Of a DNA stretch of 64,000 bases, positions 40,719-49,513 are shown in pieces. Position numbers and translations under genes: made by a program. Every line of letters begins with the position of its first letter. Positions within the stretch are counted from its first letter, which is position 1. Origin of the DNA: Billgrantia desiderata (lineage in GTDB: Bacteria; Pseudomonadota; Gammaproteobacteria; Pseudomonadales; Halomonadaceae); contig JAAQTN010000010.1 of assembly GCA_011742915.1 (NCBI GenBank), positions 60,053 to 124,052 of the forward strand, read 5' to 3'. The notes beneath the pieces are model-generated. The model was not told the DNA's origin. It did not search any database and saw only the letters and a program-made list of their open reading frames with translations.

Positions 40719-42515
40719 ATGACGACCCTCACGCCGACTCAACACGCCCAGCAATGGCTGTGCGACTTCGAGAGCGCACTGGAGCAACGCGACATTCAAC
40801 AGGTCATGGCCCTGTTCAATGACGATTGCTACTGGCGCGACCTGGTCGCCTTCACCTGGAATCTCAAGACGCTGGAAGGCAAGGACGCCATCCAGTCGAT
40901 GCTCAACGCCACCCTGGGCGAAGCGCGCCCCGCGAACTGGCAGCTCGATGGTGAGGCCACCGAGGCCAACGGCGTGACCGAAGCCTGGTTGACCTTCGAG
41001 ACCGGCGTCGCCCTTGGCAAGGGCTACCTGCGCCTGAAGAACGGCAAATGCTGGACCCTGCTGACTACCATGCAGGAGCTCAAGGACCACCCCGAGCCAC
41101 GCGGTGCCAGGCGGCCCCTGGGGGCCGAGCACGGCGCCAGCAAGACCCGCGAGACCTGGCTCGAATCGCGCCAGCGGGAAGCACGGGAGCTCGGCTACAC
41201 ACGCCAACCCTACTGCGTGATCATCGGCGGCGGACAGGGCGGCATCGGGCTCGCCGCGCGGCTGCGCCAGCTCAACGTACCCACCATCGTACTCGACAAG
41301 CATCCTCGCCCCGGCGACGCCTGGCGCAACCGCTACAAGTCGCTGTGCCTGCACGACCCGGTATGGTACGACCACCTGCCCTACATCCCCTTCCCCGAGA
41401 ACTGGCCGGTGTTCGCGCCCAAGGACAAGATCGGCGACTGGCTGGAGATGTACACCAAGGTGATGGAACTCAACTACTGGAGTTCCACCGAGTGCGAGGG
41501 CGCCAGCTACGACGAGGCCAGCGGCGAGTGGACGGTGCGCGTCAACCGCGACGGCGAGCAAGTCACGCTCAGGCCCAAGCAGCTGATCCTGGCCACCGGC
41601 ATGTCGGGCGTGCCCAACGTGCCGCACTTCCCCGGCGCCGAGACCTTCGAGGGCGAGCAGCAGCACTCCAGCCAGCACCCCGGGCCGGACGCCTATCGCG
41701 GCAAGAAGGTGGTCGTGGTGGGTTCCAACAACTCGGCCCACGACATCTGCGCGGCGCTGTGGGAAAACGATGCCGACGTGACCATGATCCAGCGCTCCTC
41801 GACCCATGTCGTGAGATCCGACTCGCTGATGGAGCACGCCCTCGGCCCGCTCTACTCCGAAGAAGCGGTAACGAACGGCATCACCCACGACAAGGCCGAC
41901 CTGATCTTCGCCTCGATCCCCTACAGGCTGCTGCCCGACTTCCAACGCCCCGCCTTCGACCGGATCCGCGAATGCGATGCCGAGTTCTACAAGAAGCTCG
42001 AGGACGCCGGTTTCATGCTCGACTTCGGTGACGACGACTCCGGGCTGTTCCTCAAGTACCTGCGCCGCGGCTCCGGCTACTACATCGACGTGGGTGCCTG
42101 CGACCTGGTAGCCAACGGCGACATCAAGCTGCGCAGCGGCGTGGGCATCGAACGCATCAACCCGCGTTCGGTGACGCTCAGCGACGGCTCCGAACTGCCC
42201 GCCGACCTGATCGTCTACGCCACCGGCTATGGCTCCATGAACGGCTGGGCGGCGCGCATCATCTCCCAGGAGGTGGCCGACAAGGTCGGCAAGTGCTGGG
42301 GGCTCGGCTCCGACACGACCAAGGACCCCGGCCCCTGGGAGGGCGAGCTACGCAACATGTGGAAGCCCACCCAGCAGCAGGCGCTGTGGTTCCACGGCGG
42401 CAACCTGCACCAGTCGCGCCACTACTCCCACTACCTGGCGCTGCAGCTCAAGGCGCGCATGGAAGGCATTCCCACGCCGGTATACGGCCAGCAGGAAGTG
42501 CATCATCTGTCCTGA
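40719..42515 (+). CDS. NTF2-fold/flavin monooxygenase fusion
   Basis: 598 residues. Residues ~1-125 are an NTF2/SnoaL-like domain (LEQRDIQQVMALFNDDCYWRDLV). The rest is a flavin-containing monooxygenase-like oxidoreductase with FAD motif IIGGGQGGIGLAARL (~168-182), KSLCLHDPVWYDHLPY, LATGMSGVPNVPHFPG and NADP motif VVVVGSNNSAHDI. Baeyer-Villiger or N-hydroxylating chemistry on a small carbonyl or amine is the family expectation. The start has GGAG eight bases upstream. Sigma-54 control by an AcoR-type protein points to an inducible catabolic role. Confidence 0.85.
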   Translation: MTTLTPTQHAQQWLCDFESALEQRDIQQVMALFNDDCYWRDLVAFTWNLKTLEGKDAIQSMLNATLGEARPANWQLDGEATEANGVTEAWLTFETGVALGKGYLRLKNGKCWTLLTTMQELKDHPEPRGARRPLGAEHGASKTRETWLESRQREARELGYTRQPYCVIIGGGQGGIGLAARLRQLNVPTIVLDKHPRPGDAWRNRYKSLCLHDPVWYDHLPYIPFPENWPVFAPKDKIGDWLEMYTKVMELNYWSSTECEGASYDEASGEWTVRVNRDGEQVTLRPKQLILATGMSGVPNVPHFPGAETFEGEQQHSSQHPGPDAYRGKKVVVVGSNNSAHDICAALWENDADVTMIQRSSTHVVRSDSLMEHALGPLYSEEAVTNGITHDKADLIFASIPYRLLPDFQRPAFDRIRECDAEFYKKLEDAGFMLDFGDDDSGLFLKYLRRGSGYYIDVGACDLVANGDIKLRSGVGIERINPRSVTLSDGSELPADLIVYATGYGSMNGWAARIISQEVADKVGKCWGLGSDTTKDPGPWEGELRNMWKPTQQQALWFHGGNLHQSRHYSHYLALQLKARMEGIPTPVYGQQEVHHLS

Positions 42516-42546
42516 CACCACTTGGCCTGACACCACCTGACATCAC

Positions 42547-42566
42547 GGGCCGGCACTTGTCGGCCC
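42547..42566 (+). terminator. Weak hairpin after the monooxygenase gene
   Basis: GGGCCG-N8-CGGCCC, 31 bases after the stop, no T-run. It could be a pause or a rho-dependent end. Confidence 0.3.
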
Positions 42567-42593
42567 ACATGACAAGAACATCGAGGTCATCCC

Positions 42594-42716
42594 ATGAACG
42601 ACGACAAGCACCGCGAGTCCCACCTGGATGACATCGTCGAGAAAGGCTTCGACACGCTGCTCAACGACAAGGGGCAAATGAAGAACGCAAGGCCTCGACA
42701 TCCCCCGCCACGATAA
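42594..42716 (+). pseudogene. Truncated 40-codon ORF downstream of the monooxygenase
   Basis: Starts MNDDKHRESHLDDIVEKGFD and stops after 40 codons. Its second half (from about 42678) runs antisense inside the acetyltransferase gene. The acidic N-terminus looks like the start of a normal soluble protein, and the basic tail PRPRHPPPR-like end (ARPRHPPPR) looks like read-through of unrelated sequence. Probably the stub of an operon gene that was cut when the acetyltransferase segment was joined here. Confidence 0.45.
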
Positions 42717-43305
42717 GAGGCAGATGCCGGGTGATCTCTTCCACCGGCCAGTCCCACCAGGCAATGGTCTGCAAGGTTTCGACCTGCTCCGGCGTAAAGC
42801 GCTGCTTGATCGGGCGTGCAGGGTTGCCGCCCACCACCGTATAGGGCGGCACATCGCTCACCACCACCGAACGAGATGAGACGATGGCACCGTTGCCGAT
42901 CTGTACGCCGGGCATGATGAGCGCGTCATAGCCGATCCACACGTCATGGCCGATGACCGTATCGCCCTTGTAGGGCAGCTCGCTCGGTTCCGGCATCACC
43001 TTCTCCCAGCCATTGCCAAAAATCTGGAACGGATAGGTGGAGACACCGGAGAGCTTGTGGTTTGCCCCGTTCATGATGAACTTGACGCCTCGGGCGATGG
43101 CGCAGAACTTGCCGATGACGAGTTTGTCGCCAATGAACGGATAGTGATAAAGCACGTTGCGTTCGAAGTTCTCCGAGTCTTCCGGGTCGTCGTAATAGGT
43201 GTAGTCGCCGACGATGATATTCGGACTCTTCACCACGTTCTTGATGAAGCACACCTGAGGAAACCCCTCCATGGGGTGCGGGTTCGCGGGGTTCGGGCCT
43301 TGCAT
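42661..43305 (-). CDS. CatB/Vat-type xenobiotic O-acetyltransferase
   Basis: 214 residues of left-handed beta-helix type: GDYTYYDDPED, HYPFIGDKLVIGKFCAIARGVKFIMNGANH with the catalytic His, GHDVWIGYDALIMPGVQIGNGAIVSS and PARPIKQRF. Vat/CatB enzymes acetylate streptogramins or chloramphenicol with acetyl-CoA; many chromosomal relatives have unknown acceptors. GGAGGG site. Its 3' end overlaps the small truncated ORF. Confidence 0.88.
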   Translation of the reverse strand: MQGPNPANPHPMEGFPQVCFIKNVVKSPNIIVGDYTYYDDPEDSENFERNVLYHYPFIGDKLVIGKFCAIARGVKFIMNGANHKLSGVSTYPFQIFGNGWEKVMPEPSELPYKGDTVIGHDVWIGYDALIMPGVQIGNGAIVSSRSVVVSDVPPYTVVGGNPARPIKQRFTPEQVETLQTIAWWDWPVEEITRHLPLIVAGDVEALRSSFAPCR

Positions 43306-43357
43306 GCTTACCCTCCTTCGCTGGGATTTTCATTCGAGACGGTGCGGCTCGCCTGCA

Positions 43358-44113
43358 TCACTCTTCAGGCGCATCCTTCTTCTGGAAAGCGTCGCTGAAC
43401 GCCGCGGCAAGAATGCCGGTGGGCATGGCAATGAGGCCGATCCCGGCGACTGCGGTAATGCCGGCAAACAATTTTCCCAGTGCCGTGATGGGAGTGACGT
43501 CACCGTAGCCTACCGTCGTCAGCGTGGCGATGCTCCACCACAATGCGCGCGGTACGCTGCCGAACTCCTCAGGCTGCGCAGCGGCTTCGACCGCATAGAG
43601 AAAAGCCGAGGAGAGCAGTAGCAGCAAGCCGGCCACACCCACGCTCAACAGCAGCTCGTACATCCGGGCGTTCAGCGCTTCGGCCAAGGCGGACCAGGCG
43701 CGACTGAAGCGTCCCAAGCGTGAGAGCCGCAACAAGCGACACACCTTGAGCAGCCGTATCATGAAGGTGTTGTGGGTAATGAAGCCGAGGAAGAACGGCA
43801 GAATGGCGATCAAGTCGACGAGCGCCCACCAGGTGAACATATAGCGAGCTCGCCCCCGCCAGCCGCGATAGCGAGGATCCTCACCTGCCGCGTATAGCCT
43901 GGCCAGGTACTCTACGGAAAACAGCGCCACGAACAGCACTTCCAAGCCACTGAAGGCCCAGGGCAGGGAGTCGCGTATGCTGTCTTCGGTTTCGAGAATG
44001 GCAACGAACGACGCCACCAGAATCAACACGCAGACCAGCTTATTGACCGGCGACAAGCCATACGCCTGCCAGCCCTCCGGAGCCAATTGACGATACAGAG
44101 TCTGTCGCAGCAA
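43358..44113 (-). CDS. Voltage-gated-type potassium channel
   Basis: 251 residues, six membrane helices: S1-S3, a positively charged S4 (RLLKVCRLLRLSRLGRFSR) and a pore with selectivity filter TTVGYGD. This is the 6TM Kv/ion-transport plan. The TTG at 44113 is taken as start because GGAGGG lies six bases upstream and it yields MLRQTLYRQLAP; an in-frame extension further upstream is not protein-like. It is the last gene of the predicted mscS operon, 11 bases after the GDYXXLXY gene. Confidence 0.85.
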   Translation of the reverse strand: MLRQTLYRQLAPEGWQAYGLSPVNKLVCVLILVASFVAILETEDSIRDSLPWAFSGLEVLFVALFSVEYLARLYAAGEDPRYRGWRGRARYMFTWWALVDLIAILPFFLGFITHNTFMIRLLKVCRLLRLSRLGRFSRAWSALAEALNARMYELLLSVGVAGLLLLLSSAFLYAVEAAAQPEEFGSVPRALWWSIATLTTVGYGDVTPITALGKLFAGITAVAGIGLIAMPTGILAAAFSDAFQKKDAPEE

Positions 44114-44124
44114 GCAGAACCCTC

Positions 44125-44661
44125 CTATCTTTCCATAGCTCCCAACAGCTCCAGCTCGGTGCCGTGCAGTGAGACCAGCAGCGGTTCGCCGCGCTCGTTC
44201 ACACGGAACTGACCGTAACGGGCGGGCTCGTAGCGTTCGGCATGGCCTTCCTGAAAGAAGAAGGCGTCGGTGGCGAAGCGCACCTGGCCGTTGCGCAGCC
44301 GATAGCGCAGGCGCCGCTCGTCGGCATTCAACGTCTCCTCCACCGACCCCAAGCGCTGAAAGTGAGCCACGCCACGGTCGTCGAGACGCACGATGACGTA
44401 GCCGTCGGCGGCATGCCGCTCGTCCACCTCGGAGCGCCGCTGGTACAGCGCTTCGCGGATACGGTTGGCGATCTCGAAGTTGAGCGCCATGTAGTCGCCC
44501 TGCATCAGCGAGCGCGGGTCCACCGGCGCCAGCTCGAGAAATACCGCCTCGCCCTGCGCCAGATGGCGCTCCTTGCTCCAAATGGCCAGGTTGACCACGG
44601 CCAGGCTTAAGGCCGTGGCGGCAATCACCACGATCAGGTTGCGTCTGGTAGCCGGCTTCAT
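44125..44661 (-). CDS. GDYXXLXY-domain membrane protein
   Basis: 178 residues with one N-terminal membrane helix (LIVVIAATALSLAVVNLAIW) and a periplasmic domain containing LMQGDYMALNFEI, the motif that names the family. Function unknown; it commonly accompanies DUF2157 and DUF4401 proteins, as here. The ATG overlaps the DUF4401 stop. Confidence 0.85.
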   Translation of the reverse strand: MKPATRRNLIVVIAATALSLAVVNLAIWSKERHLAQGEAVFLELAPVDPRSLMQGDYMALNFEIANRIREALYQRRSEVDERHAADGYVIVRLDDRGVAHFQRLGSVEETLNADERRLRYRLRNGQVRFATDAFFFQEGHAERYEPARYGQFRVNERGEPLLVSLHGTELELLGAMER

Positions 44662-45752
44662 GGCTCCACGCCTCCCTCCTCTGCCGCGACACCTGCCCCG
44701 GCGTGCCAGCGGCGTTGCAGCGCCCAGCGTATCGCCAGCAGCAGCAGGCCGAGCGCGAACAGCGTCATGGCTTTGGCCAGCAGGGTGACGTCGAGCCAGT
44801 AGTAATAGCTGGTGATGGAGAGCAACAGCAGCAGCCCACCGAACCCCATGACCCCGCGATGGCCGATGGCAAAACCCAGCGCGACCACCACGGCACCATG
44901 ACTCAGGCCACGCGCCTGCAGCGACAGCAGCGCCAACAGCAGCACGGCGGCATAAGCGGCAACGCGCATGCCCGGTTGGACCCCATGGACATGACGCCGA
45001 AAAAGATGCCGAAGCAGCAGCAATAGCGCCAGCAGGCCCAGAGCATCTCCGGCCCAGGGTTCCAGCCAGTCAAGCCCGCTTCCAACGAAGTAGCGCCCGA
45101 GCAATAGCGACTGGCCGAAGTAGCCGACTGACTGAATCACCAACAACCCCAACAGCAGGCCATAGCCCAGCGCCTCTAACTGGCGCACATGGGCCGGCCA
45201 ACGAAACTCGTTCAGCCACAGGACGGTCAGCCCCAGCAGCACCAGTCCACCTGCCATCGTAGGAGCGGAAGCGGTTTCGACCATGGCCAGATAGAACGCC
45301 ACGCACGCGGCGAAAGCGGAAAAGGTACGGTGAGTGAGGCTCGGCATGACCAGGGCCAGCACGACCTGTAGTACCAGCAGCGCCCACCACAGCCCGGCGC
45401 TATCCCACCCCAGCGTAGCGCCCAGCACTGAGGCCAGCGCCCAGGCCACCAGCATCTGCCCCGCCAGGCTCGCGGCCAGGGCCAGATGTTCGAGAAAGTC
45501 GCTGTGCGCTTGTCGCAGCAGCGCATAGGCGCCGCCGATCAGTACCAGGCCCAGCGTGGCCGAGGCGACGCTGCTGTCGAGCAGGAACACCGCGCCCATG
45601 CCGATGAAGCCGAGCAGGAACAGTGCGGCCAACCAACCCGAGAACGCCTGAATGGCACGCACGAACCAGGGCGTTTCGATTGGCGCTGCGCCGTCGACCT
45701 GGGAGATGGCAATCCCGCTCTCGATGAGCTTTTGCTCGAGCGAACGGCTCAT
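44658..45752 (-). CDS. DUF4401 polytopic membrane protein
   Basis: 364 residues, about ten hydrophobic helices after a short cytosolic N-terminus (MSRSLEQKLIESGIAI). It matches the DUF4401 partner of DUF2157. The start overlaps the DUF2157 stop (ATGA). No catalytic or transport motif seen. Confidence 0.8.
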   Translation of the reverse strand: MSRSLEQKLIESGIAISQVDGAAPIETPWFVRAIQAFSGWLAALFLLGFIGMGAVFLLDSSVASATLGLVLIGGAYALLRQAHSDFLEHLALAASLAGQMLVAWALASVLGATLGWDSAGLWWALLVLQVVLALVMPSLTHRTFSAFAACVAFYLAMVETASAPTMAGGLVLLGLTVLWLNEFRWPAHVRQLEALGYGLLLGLLVIQSVGYFGQSLLLGRYFVGSGLDWLEPWAGDALGLLALLLLLRHLFRRHVHGVQPGMRVAAYAAVLLLALLSLQARGLSHGAVVVALGFAIGHRGVMGFGGLLLLLSITSYYYWLDVTLLAKAMTLFALGLLLLAIRWALQRRWHAGAGVAAEEGGVEP

Positions 45753-46729
45753 GACGACATCTCCCGGTGCAGCCGCTTGAGCCAGAACACTGCCGCAGCT
45801 CCCAGCGCCAGCACCGCCATAGAGAGCACCAGAAAGCTCTCCGCCCCACCCTGCCACAGCAGATGCCGGCCAAGCAGCAGCGTGACCACGACGATGACCG
45901 ACAGGCAGCCGCCCGCCAGCATGAACAAATCAGGCCGCCAGTGGCGATAGACGACGTAGAGCGCCACCAGCCACAGCAGATAGACCGGCAGCACCGGGGA
46001 AAACGTCATTCGCTCAGCGACGACCCAACTCATCATCAGCAACGTGAGCGGCACGCCGCCGCCCAGCGCCAGCAGTTGCGCAGGCCATCCCAGCGACAGC
46101 CAACGCCAGCGTCGTGCGCCCAGCTCCCATACCGCGAGCGCCAGCGTGTTGAGAATGAAGAGTCCCCACAGGGCGCCCGTATCACCGCCGAACAGGCCAA
46201 AGAGCCCGCCCCAGGTGCGGAAATAGAGCGCAAGCGAGAGGTTGAGCAGCCCCAGCCACAGGATCCACAGCGCATCGAAACGCGCCACCAGTGCCCAGGG
46301 CAACATCAAAACGGCCCAGACGAAGAACAGCTGCCAGGGATCGGCGCCGGTCTGGTACACCTGGCCGACCAGCGCCAGCAGCACCCCCAGCAGCAGCGCA
46401 GCCGCCATCAGCGCGACCCGAGGCACCAGGTCGCTGGCGGCACCGCGCACCTCGGCCCACACGTACACCGCGATGGCCCCCAACAGCGCCGCCTGCACCA
46501 GCCCAAAGCGCATCAAACGGCCCATCTCGGCCCAGTTGTACGCCACCAGGAACAGCACGGCGAAGACCAGTGCCAGTGCACCCAGCCACAGCAGCAGCCG
46601 GTCCAGGAACACCCCCCAGGCCCGCCCGGAAGGGTGCAGCCCCGAAAGCGCAACTGCCCTCACCACCTGCTCACGCGGTATCGCGCCGCGCTCGACCAAC
46701 GCCACCAGCTCACGGCGAATGGAGGCCAT
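45749..46729 (-). CDS. DUF2157 polytopic membrane protein
   Basis: 326 residues: a short helical N-terminus (ASIRRELVALVERGAIPREQV) typical of DUF2157, then about ten membrane helices. AGGGA site upstream of the chosen ATG. Forms a translationally coupled trio with DUF4401 and GDYXXLXY. Function of the trio is unknown. Confidence 0.82.
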   Translation of the reverse strand: MASIRRELVALVERGAIPREQVVRAVALSGLHPSGRAWGVFLDRLLLWLGALALVFAVLFLVAYNWAEMGRLMRFGLVQAALLGAIAVYVWAEVRGAASDLVPRVALMAAALLLGVLLALVGQVYQTGADPWQLFFVWAVLMLPWALVARFDALWILWLGLLNLSLALYFRTWGGLFGLFGGDTGALWGLFILNTLALAVWELGARRWRWLSLGWPAQLLALGGGVPLTLLMMSWVVAERMTFSPVLPVYLLWLVALYVVYRHWRPDLFMLAGGCLSVIVVVTLLLGRHLLWQGGAESFLVLSMAVLALGAAAVFWLKRLHREMSS

Positions 46730-46766
46730 GTCGTTTCCCTGCGATGTTTTCGTATCCTGCCGTGCC

Positions 46767-47543
46767 CTATTCTTGTCCCAAATAGCGCGGCTTGGCGATA
46801 CCTTCGAGTTCAACTAAGGGAATGCTCAGTTCCGGCTGGCCAAGGGCGTAGGGCGTGATCTCATAGACGTTGTATCTCACTACCCAGGCGGTTTCGAGCG
46901 GCGCTACGTTCTGGCTTGGGTAAAATGGCCAGCCGGCGGCGAATTCCTCGTCCAGTTCCTGATCTCTCAGCCAACGCTCATGGGCCCGGGCGAGAGCCTC
47001 CTGGAAGGCCGGAGCCTGGCCGTCGAGCAGCATGTCGTCGAGCGTAACCTCGCTCCCCAAGCGCTCGTCGATGACCATGAACTCGGTCAGCGGCATGCCG
47101 TGGGCCTGCCCGGCGTGGTAGACATAGCTGTCGAGCTCGATGACCAGCAGATCGTGATGCCGGGCCAGCACCTTCGCTTCGAGCGAGGCCTGACTGGAAG
47201 CGTGTGGCGGAGCATAGCGGCGGTCCTCTCCGGCCAGCGCGAAGAAAGCCTCGGCATAGGCTTCCCATGAGTCCCGCGGCCACTCGGTTTCGCCATCGGT
47301 AATGCCCTGCCCCATCGCCAGCAGCCGTGTGCGCAGCGCTCCACTCAGCTCCGGCGACTCGGGAAAGTGCAGTGCCCTCACCTCGACCTCGGCGCACTGC
47401 GCCGCCGGGCAGTCGCTCTCCACGAAATGCGCCTCGACGGGTTCATACGTCATCCCGGCCATATCGGCCGGCTCCTGCTGTGCCTGACAACCGGCCAGGA
47501 CGACTCCCCCTACGACCAGCATCGTTAAATAGCGATGTATCAT
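46767..47543 (-). CDS. DUF3298-type lipoprotein
   Basis: 258 residues with a lipoprotein signal (LVVGGVVLAGC, lipobox LAGC), then a DUF3298/RsiV-like domain (ELDSYVYHAGQAHGMPLTEFMVID, a late FYPSQNVAPLETAW segment). Relatives bind lysozyme or act in envelope stress. It lies 27 bases after mscS and 37 before DUF2157, so it is probably part of that operon. Confidence 0.8.
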   Translation of the reverse strand: MIHRYLTMLVVGGVVLAGCQAQQEPADMAGMTYEPVEAHFVESDCPAAQCAEVEVRALHFPESPELSGALRTRLLAMGQGITDGETEWPRDSWEAYAEAFFALAGEDRRYAPPHASSQASLEAKVLARHHDLLVIELDSYVYHAGQAHGMPLTEFMVIDERLGSEVTLDDMLLDGQAPAFQEALARAHERWLRDQELDEEFAAGWPFYPSQNVAPLETAWVVRYNVYEITPYALGQPELSIPLVELEGIAKPRYLGQE

Positions 47544-47570
47544 CTACGCCACCCTGTCGATCGAGTCACT

Positions 47571-49352
47571 TTAATCGGTGTTTTTATCTCGACTCCCGCC
47601 GCCAGCCGGTGCTCGGACGCGCGGCTTCTCGTGCTTTTCTTCCGTTGCGATATCGTGCTGGCTGAGTACCACGATATCCCGCGGCCACCATTCGGGATGA
47701 TAAGTGCGGATGAAGTTCATCAACCGCTCGCGGATCTGCATCTCCGCCACCCAGCCGGCGAAAGGATCGGAGGCCATCAGGTAGCAGGCAACGGTCTGCG
47801 ACTTCTCGGTTTGTCCCGTGACGTAGCAGCACAGCTTGTGATGCTCGACGACGTTATCCTCCTCCTCGGCGAATTCCAGAAACTTCTCACGGATGAGCTG
47901 GACGTCGGCGCTCAGGTGCAATATCAGCTCCAGCTTACGATACATCTTGGCGTTCTTGATCGAGAGATTCTCGAACGGCTGGGAGACGAAATAGGTCACC
48001 GGCACGATCAGCCGGCGCTCGTCCCACGAGCGCAGGCGGATGAAGGTGTAGAAGATGCCCTCCACGTAGCACCACTGCCCTTCGAACATCACCAGGTCGC
48101 CGATGCGGATGGGCTTGGCCAGCGAGACCTGAAACGAGGAGAGGATGTTGCCCAGCACCGCCTGACCGGCAATGCCCACCAGCACCGCCAGCACGCTGGC
48201 CGAGGCCAGCAGCGACAGGCCCAGCGTCTCGAACAGTTCGATCTGGCTCAGCACATAGACGGATACGGCAATGACCGCGATCAGGATGATGACCCGGCGC
48301 AGCGCATAGAGGGAAGTGAGCAGTTGGCGCTCGTCCTTGGGCTTGGTGTCGTCGATCTCCCCCACGAAGCGCCGTGTCACCTTGAGCAGGACGGTATCCA
48401 CCAGGCGCAGCGCTATCGTGCCCACCCCCCAGGCAATCAGGATGATCAGCAGGGTGCGGATGAAGGTGGTAGCCACGGCGGTGAAGGAGACCACGTAGTC
48501 GAGCAGCATCTGCGCGACGAAGGCCATGACCAGCAGCGCCATGGGCACACCGATACGACCGGCGAAGATACTGGGCACGCCGTGGGGAAACCAGCGCGCC
48601 AGCAGGCCAACCAGGACGTAGACGCCCCACCCCACCAGGCCGGTCAGCAGCAGGAAGAGCGGAATGGCGATCCACTCCCAGACCTGCAGCATCCCGAAGC
48701 TCGTCTTGAAGCGCTCAGGGATGTAGGCCTCGATCGGCGACGGCCCAAACTCTTCGTAGAGCCGCGGAATGACGGAAACGCTCTCCGCGGAGATCAGCCA
48801 TACCGGCTGCTCGTCGTCCACCTGGTAGCGCTCCAGGCGCACCTCGTAGTCTTCGCCGTCTACCGTCATCGAGGCCAGCTCGAGACTTCGGCGTGGTTCG
48901 CCCACCAGCGGGTGCTGACCCGAAGGGTCCTCGATGGCGGCGTCCTGGCGGCTGGGCAGGTTGGAGACGTTGAACCACTCACCGCGTCTGAGCACCGAGG
49001 CCAGCTGTCGGGCCAGCTCGGGCCCCTGTTGCTGCTGCTCCGCCTCGTCCAGCTCGGAAAGATTGAGCAGATGGGCCGCGGCGGCGTACTCGTCGTTCTC
49101 GGTGAGTTCCACGAAACTGCGGAGCGCACCTTGAGGGGTTAGCCGCTCGACTTCGTCGGGCGGTTCGCCGAGGCCGGCGTTGAGCGAGTCGAGGGGAAAC
49201 CACTCCCGCTCCTCGCTCTCGTCATCCTCACGCTCGCTGCCGTTCTCGCCTACTCCCTCGGGCAGCTGCGCCGCACTGGGCGCGGCAACGAAGAGCGTCA
49301 CGGCCAACAAGACCAACAGTGCCGGCAACCGCCATGCGTCGATTCCTTTCAT
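47571..49352 (-). CDS. MscS-family mechanosensitive channel with exported N-domain
   Basis: 593 residues. Signal peptide (LPALLVLLAVTLFVAAPSAA), then ~190 residues of periplasmic sequence, about five membrane helices and a MscS core: pore helix-like LLASASVLAVLVGIAGQAVLGNILSSFQVSLAKPIRIGDLV, then the VEGIFYTFIRLRSWDERRLIVPVTYF beta domain. It should release solutes at low osmolarity, apt for a halophile. AGGAA site. It is first gene of the minus-strand run to the potassium channel. Confidence 0.88.
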   Translation of the reverse strand: MKGIDAWRLPALLVLLAVTLFVAAPSAAQLPEGVGENGSEREDDESEEREWFPLDSLNAGLGEPPDEVERLTPQGALRSFVELTENDEYAAAAHLLNLSELDEAEQQQQGPELARQLASVLRRGEWFNVSNLPSRQDAAIEDPSGQHPLVGEPRRSLELASMTVDGEDYEVRLERYQVDDEQPVWLISAESVSVIPRLYEEFGPSPIEAYIPERFKTSFGMLQVWEWIAIPLFLLLTGLVGWGVYVLVGLLARWFPHGVPSIFAGRIGVPMALLVMAFVAQMLLDYVVSFTAVATTFIRTLLIILIAWGVGTIALRLVDTVLLKVTRRFVGEIDDTKPKDERQLLTSLYALRRVIILIAVIAVSVYVLSQIELFETLGLSLLASASVLAVLVGIAGQAVLGNILSSFQVSLAKPIRIGDLVMFEGQWCYVEGIFYTFIRLRSWDERRLIVPVTYFVSQPFENLSIKNAKMYRKLELILHLSADVQLIREKFLEFAEEEDNVVEHHKLCCYVTGQTEKSQTVACYLMASDPFAGWVAEMQIRERLMNFIRTYHPEWWPRDIVVLSQHDIATEEKHEKPRVRAPAGGGSRDKNTD

Positions 49353-49513
49353 ACGCGTGTTCCTGATCGAAGCGGATCCGCTGTCCCTCCTTCAGACAGC
49401 GCAGTTCGAATCGGTCCAGCCTGAGGCAGTAGACCCGACGGACCGATGGCTGCTTGCAGTACAGCTCACCGGTCACCGCTTCGTCCAGACGATGGCCAAC
49501 TCCATCGGCCCGC

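Noticed and set aside
44114-44692. N-terminal extension of the potassium-channel frame
   Set aside because: Lies antiparallel to nothing but in the wrong frame of the GDYXXLXY gene and is Arg/Ala-rich; the TTG at 44113 has a proper ribosome site.
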